Part shown: in pieces, positions 45,106 through 54,174 of the stretch
Position numbering within the stretch: the first letter of the stretch is position 1
Layout of the letters: each line of letters opens with the position of its first letter
From: JASDSY01 sp041441465
Lineage (GTDB): Bacteria > Muiribacteriota > UBA9980
DNA length: 64,000 nucleotides
NCBI GenBank assembly: GCA_041441465.1
Contig: JASDSY010000010.1
Coordinates: 398,263 to 462,262 of the forward strand
Direction of reading: 5' to 3'
The notes under the pieces: generated by a model
Database searches by the model: none
Seen by the model: only the letters and a program-made list of their open reading frames with translations
Told to the model about the DNA's origin: nothing
Made by a program: the position numbers and the translations under genes

Positions 45106-45945
45106 CTATCTATATAAAAACACTGGTATTTTTGCCGCCCTGATTAAAAGCGTAGTGTTAGAACCTAAAAGCATCTGCTGAAACGTAGAGTGGCCGAATG
45201 CCCCCATCATTATCATATCAGCGCCTATTTCACCGGCGGTGCTTATAATCTCGCCCACAGGATCGGCCGAAACCTTAAGAATTTCAGTCGGCGTGATATT
45301 ATAATTATTTAAATAACTTACTGCTTCGCTTAATACGCCTTTGCCTTCAGAATCATCTTCCGCCACGGTGACTACGGAAACATCAAGCTTGCGTTCAGTC
45401 GTAAACTCGGCAAGAACCTGAAGTCCTTTATTGGCAGAAGCCGAACCGTCGTATGCATATAAAATCTTTTTTATCGGCCTGAATTGTTCATCGACGACAA
45501 GCACCGGCTTATTTAACATCCTGGAAGCAGCTTCGACGACCGAGCCGAGAAATACTCCGCCAAAGCTCGCATTCTCACCGCGTTTCCCCATTACCACGAG
45601 ATCGCATACTTTGCCCTGCTCAGCGACCGTATTCGATACTATGCCGGGCAATATTTTGCAATCATACGTTACTTTAGCTTCTTCGCAAAGCTTTTTCGCT
45701 TTTTCAAGCGCAGCTGCGCCTTTTTCTTCCAGAGAGTTTTTTACCTCATTATGATATTCAAAACTTGTAACAGTTTCCGATAAAAATGTAAGATCGCGTA
45801 AAAGCGGCCCTTCAACGATCTTTATGTCAATAACATAAAGAAGAGTTATTTTAGCCTTAAAAATTGCCGCTATTTCGATAGCGTGCTTTACCTGCGACTC
45901 AGCGTAATTTGAACCGTCAACAGGCACCAGAATGCTCTTAAACAA
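45106..45945 (-). CDS. tandem universal stress protein (UspA family)
   Basis: A 279-aa protein of two UspA domains. The first (1-150) starts FKSILVPVDGSNYAE and has the ATP-loop pattern MGKRGENASFGGVFLGSV. The second (about 160-279) has ILYAYDGSASANKG and MGAFGHSTFQQMLLGSNT. Tandem Usp proteins bind ATP and help survival under stress. The start is TTG with AGGAGG 8 nt upstream, driven by a promoter at 46037-46065. Confidence 0.92.
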   Translation of the reverse strand: MFKSILVPVDGSNYAESQVKHAIEIAAIFKAKITLLYVIDIKIVEGPLLRDLTFLSETVTSFEYHNEVKNSLEEKGAAALEKAKKLCEEAKVTYDCKILPGIVSNTVAEQGKVCDLVVMGKRGENASFGGVFLGSVVEAASRMLNKPVLVVDEQFRPIKKILYAYDGSASANKGLQVLAEFTTERKLDVSVVTVAEDDSEGKGVLSEAVSYLNNYNITPTEILKVSADPVGEIISTAGEIGADMIMMGAFGHSTFQQMLLGSNTTLLIRAAKIPVFLYR

Positions 45946-46036
45946 GGTAAAAACCTCCTAAATTTATTATATTTTCAAGTTTTAACGATATTTTCACGCT
46001 GGTTAAACGCGTAAAAACACTAAATTTTATCAGTAT

Positions 46037-46065
46037 AGTATATAAAATTATATCTAATAAGTCAA
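46037..46065 (-). promoter_or_regulatory. sigma70-like promoter of the universal stress gene
   Basis: On the minus strand: TTGACT (46065-46060), a 17-bp spacer and TATACT (46042-46037). Confidence 0.65.
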
Positions 46066-46088
46066 GAATTGAATTTAACGCCCCGAAA

Positions 46089-47039
46089 TTATTTTTTGTT
46101 TTTCTTTAATTTCATAATCTCAGGCATCTGGCTTTGAAACGAGCAGGCGACCCATTCATTTTCGCCGACAAGCCGTTTAGGCTTAAATCCGCATGCGCAA
46201 AATGCTTTTTCGACTTCTTCATACTGCGTGCCGAGTATTCCGGATATTATTACGATACCGCCCGGACGCAGCATCTCATTCAATTTATCCGCAATCCGTA
46301 ATACAGCGTCCTTCAATATATTGCAGACTATAACGTCGCACTTTCTCAAAATAAGCTCGTCTTTTATCTTGTTTCTGAAACTAAGAAGATTACCGTAAAA
46401 AGCCTTCACCCTGTCGCTGCATTTGTTTATTTTTATGTTCTCTTTCGCGACTTTTACCGCATATTTATCTATATCGGTTCCCACGACAAGATCGGCGCCC
46501 AAAAGCCTGGCCGCTATCGCCAGAATGCCGGTGCCGGTGCCTACGTCAAAAACGATATCGTCTTTTTTTACATATTCTTCTATAAGCTTAACGCAAAGAT
46601 GAGTAGTTTCATGATGTCCGGTGCCGAAAGCCATTCCCGGCTCTATCAATATAGGCAACTCGCCATTTTTGGGTTTAAATTTATCCCAGGAAGGGGTCAC
46701 TATTATTTTTTTGCCAAGCTTTCTCGGCGTAAAAAACTGCTTCCACGAATTAGCCCAATCTTCTTCGTTCACTATATAAGTCTCAAATTTAATATTATCC
46801 GTTCCGTCAAACATATTTTTATCGTTTTTAATGGATTTTTTTACATCTTCCATCAATTTGGCGTCTTTTTCAAAAAAATAAGCGACTATCGAATTTTGTC
46901 CCTCGATTTTAGAGTCGCGTATTTCGACTCCGGAATCCTTCGGCATTTTTGAATAAAGAATAGCCAGCACCTGCTCATTCTGGCCTGTATAACAATCAAT
47001 AACAAGAGCTATCCATTTTTTTTGATGAACTATTTTCAA
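46089..47039 (-). CDS. prmA: ribosomal protein L11 methyltransferase
   Basis: A 316-aa SAM-dependent methyltransferase that trimethylates ribosomal protein L11. The SAM motif VFDVGTGTGILAIAARLLGA is clear. It is preceded by LIEPGMAFGTGHHETTHLC and followed by CDVIVCNILKDAVLRIADKL, all typical of PrmA. The start is TTG with AAGGAAG upstream. It ends 144 bp before the universal stress gene and may be cotranscribed with the HEAT gene upstream (61-bp gap). Confidence 0.93.
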   Translation of the reverse strand: MKIVHQKKWIALVIDCYTGQNEQVLAILYSKMPKDSGVEIRDSKIEGQNSIVAYFFEKDAKLMEDVKKSIKNDKNMFDGTDNIKFETYIVNEEDWANSWKQFFTPRKLGKKIIVTPSWDKFKPKNGELPILIEPGMAFGTGHHETTHLCVKLIEEYVKKDDIVFDVGTGTGILAIAARLLGADLVVGTDIDKYAVKVAKENIKINKCSDRVKAFYGNLLSFRNKIKDELILRKCDVIVCNILKDAVLRIADKLNEMLRPGGIVIISGILGTQYEEVEKAFCACGFKPKRLVGENEWVACSFQSQMPEIMKLKKNKK

Positions 47040-47100
47040 TTTAATCTTCCTTCCGATTTATTAAAAATTCAAGTTGAAAATTATTTACGGGGCGGACACA

Positions 47101-49377
47101 TTATAAAAATGAGACGCCTTTAAGGTGGTTCTGCGCTTTAACCAGCCAGAATTTTATCTTCGGATCGGCTGTTTGCGCTATAAGATCAGCCACCGCATCG
47201 TGGTTTTCAAGATGCCATTCTACAAGCAGGCGCGCACACCATAAACAGTCATTTTCGTTAAATATCTTAAACTGATTGCATAAATATTTAATCAGGTATT
47301 GATTCTTAGGCGCCGGCACCTCGCTTATGAATTTTAAACGGCCGTTGTCGTCATTGGCAAGAAAAGCTTTAATAATCGAGTCAAATAGTTTCTCGTCATC
47401 AGCGACATTTTTTATGACAGCTTTTATCGAATCAAGCTGGCTTTCCGGCTCATCATGCTTTATCAGCCCGACCATCAATTCCTTTATCGTCGGATCATCG
47501 CATTCGCTGAGAATTTTGACAAGCTTTTCAGTATTTCCGGTCTTCGTCATCAGCGTATTGCGCATCTGATCAAGATGCTCATTTACATTCTTTTTTAAGG
47601 CCTCGATGACAAAATTTTTGAAATTTTTGGATTTCTGATCGAAACTGTCGTCGACATAAGCGCTATACATGCATTCGAAGTATTCGTTCGAACAGAGCTT
47701 GTCAAGAAGAGGCTTATCTGAAGTTTTAAGAGAATTTTCAACGACGCTGCATAATGTGTCGATTTCGCCCATTTTTATCAAAATCTCGATAGCCGTCTCA
47801 CGCTTGAACGCGGCGTTTCTTAAATTTTCAGGATCGTTCACATAATTTAAAAGCGGCATTTTCAGTTTGTCTTTATTGTTTTTAATTATCTGTGAAACCC
47901 AGTATTTTATGTCGGCATTAGGGCTGTTATAGTGTTCGAATATCGAAGGAACGAGCTTATGCGCATTCTCCGATAATTTTTTGCTGGCTTCATTCCTGAT
48001 AGGCCAGAATTTATTCGCCAGCAGCTCATAAAACTTGTCGATAATATCCATTACCGTATCATTTTTTATATTTTGAATAATTGTTATTTTCTCTTTTTTA
48101 TCCAGTATTTCAAGCAGCATCTTAATTTCGTTAAGCGCCGCCGAACCCATGCCGCATATAGTAGCAATCGACCAGTATCTTATATTTTCATCGGTCGATA
48201 CTTTAATGTTATCCATCAATACCGGAAGCGCCTTGGTTCCGAATTTCTCTAAAAGTGCCGATGCATGCTTACGCACAAGCCAGACTTTATCAGAAAGCGC
48301 CGCTAGTAAAGTAGGAATTACGCTTTCATCCATAGTTTCAGCGATCGCCGACAGCGCAAAAAATTTCAGCTCGGTGTCGGCTTTTTCAGTTATCTTCGAT
48401 ATATACGCTATAGCGTCACGTCCGAGAATCTTACTCATCAGCTTAATAGAAAGATATTTCGCATCCGAATTTCCATTTTCCAGAATCGCTTTTAACACCT
48501 TTATCGAGCGCTTGCCTTTTTTCTCGAGAATTTCTGCCACCTGAGCCCGCACCAGCCATGACTCATCGCAAAATGCTTCTGCTAAAACGTCTATAGCCTC
48601 GTCATCGTCAATTTCGCCAAGCGCTGCCGCAGCGAAATATCGCATATCGCGTTTCGGCGAATTAAGCATTTTTTTAAAATATTCGATCGCGCCTTTTCCC
48701 AGAATCCCCCCTAAAACCTTTATCGACCAGTATCTTATGTCCTCGTTATCGGATGTAAACGAATTTTTAAGGTACGGCACGATAAATTCGCCCATTTTTA
48801 TAAGAACGTTAGAGGCTTCTTTGCGTATGATCCATGATTCGTCCTTGAAACAGTTAATAAGCGCGGCTATGCCCTCGTTATTTTTACATCCTTCAAGGCT
48901 TCTTACTATGAATATTTTATATTGCTTAGGAACAGTCGCTGAATTAAGAAGAGTAACGAGCGGAGTGGAAGAACTTCCGCCGATAGCGCCCAGAGTTCTG
49001 ATGCTCCAGTAAAGAGTGTCGTCATCTACATTTGCCTGCGCCAGAAAAATAGTTTGCGAAACCGGCGAAACAGCTTTTTCCTTGCATTCGATAATAGCGT
49101 CAGAAGCCATTTTTCGTACATTCCATTGAGGATGACTGAAAAACTCGATAAGGCTTATAATGGATTCCATACTTTCAAGGTCACGGAGTTTTTTTATGCG
49201 CTCTTTTACATCGGCAGTAACCTGAGTATTGTCTCTTCCCGCATTCTCATAATTGCTGTCTTTTTTAGCGCGCGCCTGTATAACTCCAGGTTTGGCCGGT
49301 GTGCTTTTATTATTAAAAACCGTGCCTGAAGAACCTTTTATTATTAACTTGCCGTCTTTAAATATTTTCTCAACCAT
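47101..49377 (-). CDS. HEAT-repeat protein, 758 aa
   Basis: The ATG at 49377 (MVEKIFKDG) is the likely start, with a weak GCGGTG before it; longer in-frame starts lack an SD. The product begins with a Lys/Gly-rich 50-residue tail. It then has about 15 HEAT-like repeats of about 31-40 residues, with the recurring pattern WxVRKxASDxxI...DIRYWSIKVLGxxG...A (for example ESWIIRKEASNVLIKMGEFI, then DIRYWSIKVLGGILGKGAIE). The whole is an alpha-solenoid for protein binding. There is no signal or membrane span. It resembles PBS-lyase/HEAT proteins; the partner is unknown. Confidence 0.75.
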   Translation of the reverse strand: MVEKIFKDGKLIIKGSSGTVFNNKSTPAKPGVIQARAKKDSNYENAGRDNTQVTADVKERIKKLRDLESMESIISLIEFFSHPQWNVRKMASDAIIECKEKAVSPVSQTIFLAQANVDDDTLYWSIRTLGAIGGSSSTPLVTLLNSATVPKQYKIFIVRSLEGCKNNEGIAALINCFKDESWIIRKEASNVLIKMGEFIVPYLKNSFTSDNEDIRYWSIKVLGGILGKGAIEYFKKMLNSPKRDMRYFAAAALGEIDDDEAIDVLAEAFCDESWLVRAQVAEILEKKGKRSIKVLKAILENGNSDAKYLSIKLMSKILGRDAIAYISKITEKADTELKFFALSAIAETMDESVIPTLLAALSDKVWLVRKHASALLEKFGTKALPVLMDNIKVSTDENIRYWSIATICGMGSAALNEIKMLLEILDKKEKITIIQNIKNDTVMDIIDKFYELLANKFWPIRNEASKKLSENAHKLVPSIFEHYNSPNADIKYWVSQIIKNNKDKLKMPLLNYVNDPENLRNAAFKRETAIEILIKMGEIDTLCSVVENSLKTSDKPLLDKLCSNEYFECMYSAYVDDSFDQKSKNFKNFVIEALKKNVNEHLDQMRNTLMTKTGNTEKLVKILSECDDPTIKELMVGLIKHDEPESQLDSIKAVIKNVADDEKLFDSIIKAFLANDDNGRLKFISEVPAPKNQYLIKYLCNQFKIFNENDCLWCARLLVEWHLENHDAVADLIAQTADPKIKFWLVKAQNHLKGVSFL

Positions 49378-49522
49378 TTCACACCGCATTATTATAATTT
49401 CTAAAAATACTAAAAATAATTTCAAAAATCCGATAATTATATATTTTAATTATAGCAAAAAATAAAATAATTTAAAAGATATCATCATTTAAAAAAATTC
49501 AAACTTCACAATTAAAATACAA

Positions 49523-49648
49523 TTACTCATTTTTCGTGTCCTCGTCTTTGGCATTATTCGCCGCATTTACAAATTTTCTGAAATATCTCTTAAAATAATA
49601 ATAAATGGCGATCAAAATTCCAAAAACTATCCCCAAATTTTTTATCAT
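49523..49648 (-). CDS. 41-aa single-pass membrane protein
   Basis: A short ORF encoding 41 residues, with MIKNLGIVFGILIAIYYYF as a hydrophobic helix. A basic KRYFRKF then gives the positive-inside side, with an acidic tail. AAAGGAA lies 9 nt upstream of the ATG, which is strong support for a real gene. It fills the gap between the HEAT-repeat and FmdB-like genes. Function unknown. Confidence 0.65.
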   Translation of the reverse strand: MIKNLGIVFGILIAIYYYFKRYFRKFVNAANNAKDEDTKNE

Positions 49649-49729
49649 AAATACCGGTTCCTTTTTCAAAATAGAATGGCATCGGACAATTAAGCGCAAA
49701 AAAACATTTTCGAAATAAATTTTGAAAAT

Positions 49730-49758
49730 AAAAGCCGAATTATATAAATTCGGCTTTT
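49730..49758 (-). terminator. Rho-independent terminator after the FmdB-like gene
   Basis: AAAAGCCGAAT pairs with ATTCGGCTTTT. On the minus strand the stem ends in TTTT followed by further T-rich sequence. Confidence 0.75.
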
Positions 49759-49796
49759 ACATAAGGTTTTATAAAATAGTATCAAAAACTAACATA

Positions 49797-50012
49797 CTAC
49801 TTTTCAGATTTATCTTTTGCCAGATGCGACTTGCCCTTACCGTAATCAGTCGTGTAAAAACCGCTTGCTTTGTATATTACCGCCGATGGGTGAAGAACAC
49901 GCCTCATCTCCGACGAACAATTTTCACATTTAGGGTGCGGTTCTTTCGAAGAATGCATAAAAACTTCAACCATTTTTGAACATTTATCGCACTTATACTC
50001 GTATAACGGCAT
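49797..50012 (-). CDS. FmdB-like zinc-ribbon protein
   Basis: The ATG at 50012 (MPLYEYKC) has GGGAGG about 10 nt upstream; the in-frame ATG at 50021 is too close to the SD. The product has 71 aa. It starts MPLYEYKCDKC and has a second pair in CENC (Cys 8, 11, 29 and 32), a zinc ribbon of the FmdB family. The C-terminus is basic. These proteins are thought to be regulatory. A terminator hairpin lies at 49730-49758. Confidence 0.88.
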   Translation of the reverse strand: MPLYEYKCDKCSKMVEVFMHSSKEPHPKCENCSSEMRRVLHPSAVIYKASGFYTTDYGKGKSHLAKDKSEK

Positions 50013-50069
50013 ATTTATCATTCCTCCCTTTCTATTATAAGCATATTCCGTTTTATATTTATAAAAAAA

Positions 50070-50732
50070 TTACATTCCGACAACTGTTATTTTATCTTCT
50101 TTACCGAGTTTTTTACGTTTCGCCTTAATCGTCCTGAAAAATACGTCTATCGTTTTACATAATAATTCTACCGATTCTTTTTTCCCGGATAATTGATAAC
50201 GCCCCATTTTTTCGGTTATCGCCATACCCTGGCCCCATGTATCCTCTGTACCCGTCATTAAAAGCTCAACGCCTTTTAAATCGTTGTATGAATATATTTT
50301 TTCGCTTTTAAAAACCCTGTCATGGATTATAACAAAGTTATCAAGTCCTATTAAAAACGTATATTTTTCACTTTTATTTTTTATGCCTGCATATATCGAA
50401 TAACCTGCCCAGCCGCATAACGCAATCGCCAAAAGCCAGACGCCGAAAACATCATAGAAAAACGCCAAAAAAAGAATCGACACAAGTATTAAAAGCCCCG
50501 CTCCTATAAAAGGGAACATCCTTTTTAAGAAATCAGGTATCTGGGCGTCATCAACCATCCATTCGACCTTGAAACTGCCGTCCGGCTCCTGAGTATAAGA
50601 AATAGTGGTTTTAGAATAATCAACCGTATTTACGTCAAGAAGGCCTTTCTTTATTATGGCACTGGCATCCTCGAATCCGGCTAAATCAGCATCGTTTGAA
50701 TTGTTAATTTTCTTTTCGTCAATTTCAGACAT
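50070..50732 (-). CDS. membrane protein with a PH-like cytoplasmic domain
   Basis: The ATG at 50732 (MSEIDEKK) has GAGGT just upstream and gives 220 aa. Two hydrophobic helices lie at about 84-120 (FIGAGLLILVSILFLAFFY and VWLLAIALCGWAGYSIYAGI). The stretch before them is acidic, with GSFKVEWMVDDAQIP. The C-terminal part (about 125-215) is beta-rich and resembles bacterial PH-like domains (YTFLIGLDNFVIIHDRVFK), but this is weak. Function unknown. Confidence 0.6.
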   Translation of the reverse strand: MSEIDEKKINNSNDADLAGFEDASAIIKKGLLDVNTVDYSKTTISYTQEPDGSFKVEWMVDDAQIPDFLKRMFPFIGAGLLILVSILFLAFFYDVFGVWLLAIALCGWAGYSIYAGIKNKSEKYTFLIGLDNFVIIHDRVFKSEKIYSYNDLKGVELLMTGTEDTWGQGMAITEKMGRYQLSGKKESVELLCKTIDVFFRTIKAKRKKLGKEDKITVVGM

Positions 50733-50938
50733 TTTATACCTCAAACATCGATAAATATTAAGTATTTTATTTCAATACTTTTTAAATCAACTATTAGTTT
50801 TAGTTTTTCAAATTATATTATACAATTATTTTTTATTATTGTCAACCATTCCAATGAATATTCCATATCCAGAATGTTTCAATCAGAGCGGCCGGTAATA
50901 CCATAAATAAGTTATTAATGAATAAAACATCCGGGTTC

Positions 50939-53857
50939 TTAATATTTAAGTTCAAAAGCCGTATAGGTTTCGGTGGCCTTATCATCAGAAAGCCTTTTAG
51001 CTATTCCGAATTTTCCTATCAAAGGCGTTTTTTTGAATATCAGCACACGCATTTTAAACTCGAGGCCGGCCGAGCTATGCCATCTTTTAGAAATACCGTC
51101 ATTATAAACCGCGGCGCTGTCGAAAAAGAGGTCAGGATAAACTTTATTTATCGAAAAAACCCGTAATTTTAAAGGCTCGTTAATCGCCATGTGCGAATAT
51201 TCCATGGAATACGCCATTACTTTTTTACCGACCAGATTCAATGTTGAATAGCCTCGCAAATCGCGGTACCCGCCGACCTGAAAATCGTAATCTCCAAAAG
51301 CTTCGCCGCCGTATACACGCAATTTAACGGTATTTTTTATTTTTTCTGACAAAATCATCCATTTCGAAATATCGTATCTATTTATCCTGTAATTATAGAA
51401 TGAATTAAGTCTGGCTGTACTGTTTTGGTGAAAAATATTTATTAAATGCGCATTAATAGGATGAATCTCTGAATCAACCGTATTTTCCGCGCTATATTGA
51501 GTAAATTTAAAGCTGTAGCCGCGGTCCTTCTTCTCGCCTGTCAGCAGCTTCACATCGCGAAGCGCCAGAAGCGGCGAAATGGAATTCGATGAAATGTCAC
51601 GGTCAAAAAGGCTTATGGTAAGACTGTTATTCCATAACTTATAATTTGCGAACAAATCTATTCCCTTGAAATTTTCAAGCACGCCGGGCCGTAAATCGCG
51701 GGTTATATCATATACGCTCACGCCGACAGTCGGCCTGAAACCTTTATAAGTATAAGTGCCGGCAAGGTTATGATATTTTCCGCCGTAAAGCGTTTGAAAA
51801 TCAAATACATGCCTGCTGATTGGATCGGAAACCCTGCCCGTAACGCCGTACAGCGTTTTAGACGACTGCGACCCTAGCATCGGAATCACATATTCAAGCT
51901 TTGGAACAGTTTTATAAGGCATTATATGGTAGTCGCCGTTTTTAATGACATTAACCTCGGATGTCCGTTTTTCGGATAATGAAGTTTTTATTTCAATTTC
52001 ATTATTGCAGTTTACCACTGAATATTTCTTGACACATTCTTTTTTTCTCTCATCGTAACCGGGGCCGTATATATTTTTTGAAGCGTCGAGAATCGCGATA
52101 TCAGTACCGCCGGAGGCTAAAGTAATAACGGCGATTTTCTTATTTTTAAAATCATAATCGAAATCCAAAACAGATTCCTTGAAATTAGTGACCGGCGAAA
52201 AATCCTTAATTTTTATATGGCGGCTGTCTATTTCAAACTTTATCGAACATATATTAAAAATTGAATCAACAGCTTTAATAAAATACGCGGTATAATTATT
52301 ACCGCCTTCATAAAACACTTTAGGTTTTAAAATCATCCCGTCGAAGCCGGTTACTGGAATGATTTTACCGTAATCAGGGCTGGTTTTATCATAATTGACA
52401 AACGCGATATCGTGTCTGCCGTTTTTAAAATAGTTCATAAATAAAATTTTAGGCATTGCGGCGTCGGATTCGTTATTTCTAGCCATTTGAATGTCATATA
52501 TAGAAGAATCATAACCGATTTGAGTTATCCTTTCGACTATCTTGCCATCTTTATCTATCTTGCATATGTTCGTCGTACCCGATTCGTATATAACCACAAA
52601 TATATTATTATCGGAATAATCTAAAACCGGATTCTGCGCGCGCAGCCATTTTGAAACCCTTTTCACTTCGCCGCTTTTCAAATTATATTTAAATATATCC
52701 GACTTAAGGTTATCATATAAATCAAGGGTTTTGCGTGCAAAATAAATATATCCGCAAGTTTTATCCAGAAAGAAATTATCCTCTATATTTTCAAGAAGGC
52801 AGCGGCGGCCCGAGCCTGATTTATCTTGCCTTATCAAAGAAAGGCGCTTGCTGTCGCGCGCATCGTTAGAAAGATAATAAAAACAGCCGCCCGAACAATC
52901 AAACCGCGGATTAATATTTATTCCAATATCGTTAACTATATAATTTTCATTAGTGGAGCCGGTTTTTACATAGCCGGCAAGGCTTATCCTGTTTTTTATC
53001 TGCTCGCTGTATTTAGCGCGCATTTCTTCCTGCCACATTTTAAAAATCTCAGACATAGACCGGCCTGTAACCTTCTTGACTGCTATATTGAATCCGTTTA
53101 TTTTGTAAGGGGCCTGGTCTATAATTTCAGGAATGCAGCTTTCGCCGAATTTATCAGCCATAAAATCTACGATCGAGTTACCGATGTGATATCCCAAACG
53201 GCGGCCGTAATAATTAAAATAATAAAAAATCTGCAGTTTATTCAAGTCGAACAGCTTATTCGATAACACAGCGGTCCTGACTGCCGAATCCTTAACTTCG
53301 TTCCATGAGGATTCCTCGCGCTGCGCAACGCCTTCAATGAACCACATAGGAAGTATTCCCCAGCCGAGTATTCTGCCGGTGCCGTATTTCACATTTTTAT
53401 CAAGCTTAGTCCCCATCAGATAATGTGTAAGTTCGTGGCGTATAAGCGACTCGACCCAGACCCTGTCCGCGAGTTCAAAAGCGTCAGGCGGAGTGATGCT
53501 TATCCATACCTTATTTTGCAGCACATTAGTATAGCCGTAAGCGGAATCTGTAAAATCATGTAATATAAGCGGAATTTTCACTTTCAATGCCGGGCATTTC
53601 AATTTTTCGCTTATGTCTTTGAATGAATTTTCTGCAATTTTGGAAACGGCAGCGGCGAATATATTGTCATCGTTATGATAATATATGTTAAAATGTTTTG
53701 TTGTAAGAATACGCCATGAAAGCGTGGATTGATTATAAGCGACCGCTTTGTTTAAGTTAAATATAAAGCCGTGTGAAAGGCAGGTAATTATAAAAAAAAT
53801 AGCGACAGGTTTTAAAATTTTTTTTATTAAAATCTTATAACAATTATTAAATATCAA
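50939..53857 (-). CDS. secreted metallopeptidase with propeller and C-terminal beta-barrel
   Basis: A 972-aa protein with a TTG start (SD AAGGAA 9 nt upstream) and signal peptide (residues about 14-40). Residues 45-180 match peptidase-MA-like gluzincins: HELTH at 141-145 and the third ligand Glu175 in MWFIEGVAQ. Residues about 290-600 have repeated strand pairs (DNIFVVIYESGTTNICKIDKDGK) like a TolB/WD40-type propeller. Residues about 690-972 alternate strands and end in FELKY, as in outer-membrane barrels of the BamA/surface-antigen type. It is likely anchored in the outer membrane with its peptidase in the periplasm or outside. Confidence 0.8.
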   Translation of the reverse strand: MIFNNCYKILIKKILKPVAIFFIITCLSHGFIFNLNKAVAYNQSTLSWRILTTKHFNIYYHNDDNIFAAAVSKIAENSFKDISEKLKCPALKVKIPLILHDFTDSAYGYTNVLQNKVWISITPPDAFELADRVWVESLIRHELTHYLMGTKLDKNVKYGTGRILGWGILPMWFIEGVAQREESSWNEVKDSAVRTAVLSNKLFDLNKLQIFYYFNYYGRRLGYHIGNSIVDFMADKFGESCIPEIIDQAPYKINGFNIAVKKVTGRSMSEIFKMWQEEMRAKYSEQIKNRISLAGYVKTGSTNENYIVNDIGININPRFDCSGGCFYYLSNDARDSKRLSLIRQDKSGSGRRCLLENIEDNFFLDKTCGYIYFARKTLDLYDNLKSDIFKYNLKSGEVKRVSKWLRAQNPVLDYSDNNIFVVIYESGTTNICKIDKDGKIVERITQIGYDSSIYDIQMARNNESDAAMPKILFMNYFKNGRHDIAFVNYDKTSPDYGKIIPVTGFDGMILKPKVFYEGGNNYTAYFIKAVDSIFNICSIKFEIDSRHIKIKDFSPVTNFKESVLDFDYDFKNKKIAVITLASGGTDIAILDASKNIYGPGYDERKKECVKKYSVVNCNNEIEIKTSLSEKRTSEVNVIKNGDYHIMPYKTVPKLEYVIPMLGSQSSKTLYGVTGRVSDPISRHVFDFQTLYGGKYHNLAGTYTYKGFRPTVGVSVYDITRDLRPGVLENFKGIDLFANYKLWNNSLTISLFDRDISSNSISPLLALRDVKLLTGEKKDRGYSFKFTQYSAENTVDSEIHPINAHLINIFHQNSTARLNSFYNYRINRYDISKWMILSEKIKNTVKLRVYGGEAFGDYDFQVGGYRDLRGYSTLNLVGKKVMAYSMEYSHMAINEPLKLRVFSINKVYPDLFFDSAAVYNDGISKRWHSSAGLEFKMRVLIFKKTPLIGKFGIAKRLSDDKATETYTAFELKY

Positions 53858-53914
53858 TTCAAATGCTTCCTTAATAATATTTTAATAAATACGTTCATTA
53901 TAAAAATCGTGGTT

Positions 53915-53943
53915 ATTTTAGCAAATTTAACTTTTTTAGTCAA
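53915..53943 (-). promoter_or_regulatory. sigma70-like promoter of the metallopeptidase gene
   Basis: On the minus strand: TTGACT (53943-53938), a 17-bp spacer and TAAAAT (53920-53915). The rest of 53858-54174 holds only the glgP terminator. Confidence 0.65.
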
Positions 53944-54092
53944 TTATTAATTTGAATATTTTATTTTTTTAATGGACATAGCCGTCATATCCCGGGTCAG
54001 CCATCTTAAAAATCAGAAAATATTAAAGTTATGTTTTATAAAAGTAAAAATTAACTTCAGTCACGGCGCGGTTTCTAATCGTACATAAAAAA

Positions 54093-54120
54093 TTCAGGGC
54101 GCCCTTGCGTGCGCCCTGAA
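54093..54120 (-). terminator. Rho-independent terminator after glgP
   Basis: TTCAGGGCGC pairs with GCGCCCTGAA. On the minus strand T6 follows. Confidence 0.85.
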
Positions 54121-54174
54121 AAAATAAATATATTCAATTATTCGAATTTACTTTAAATGTGTTATTTCAAAATA

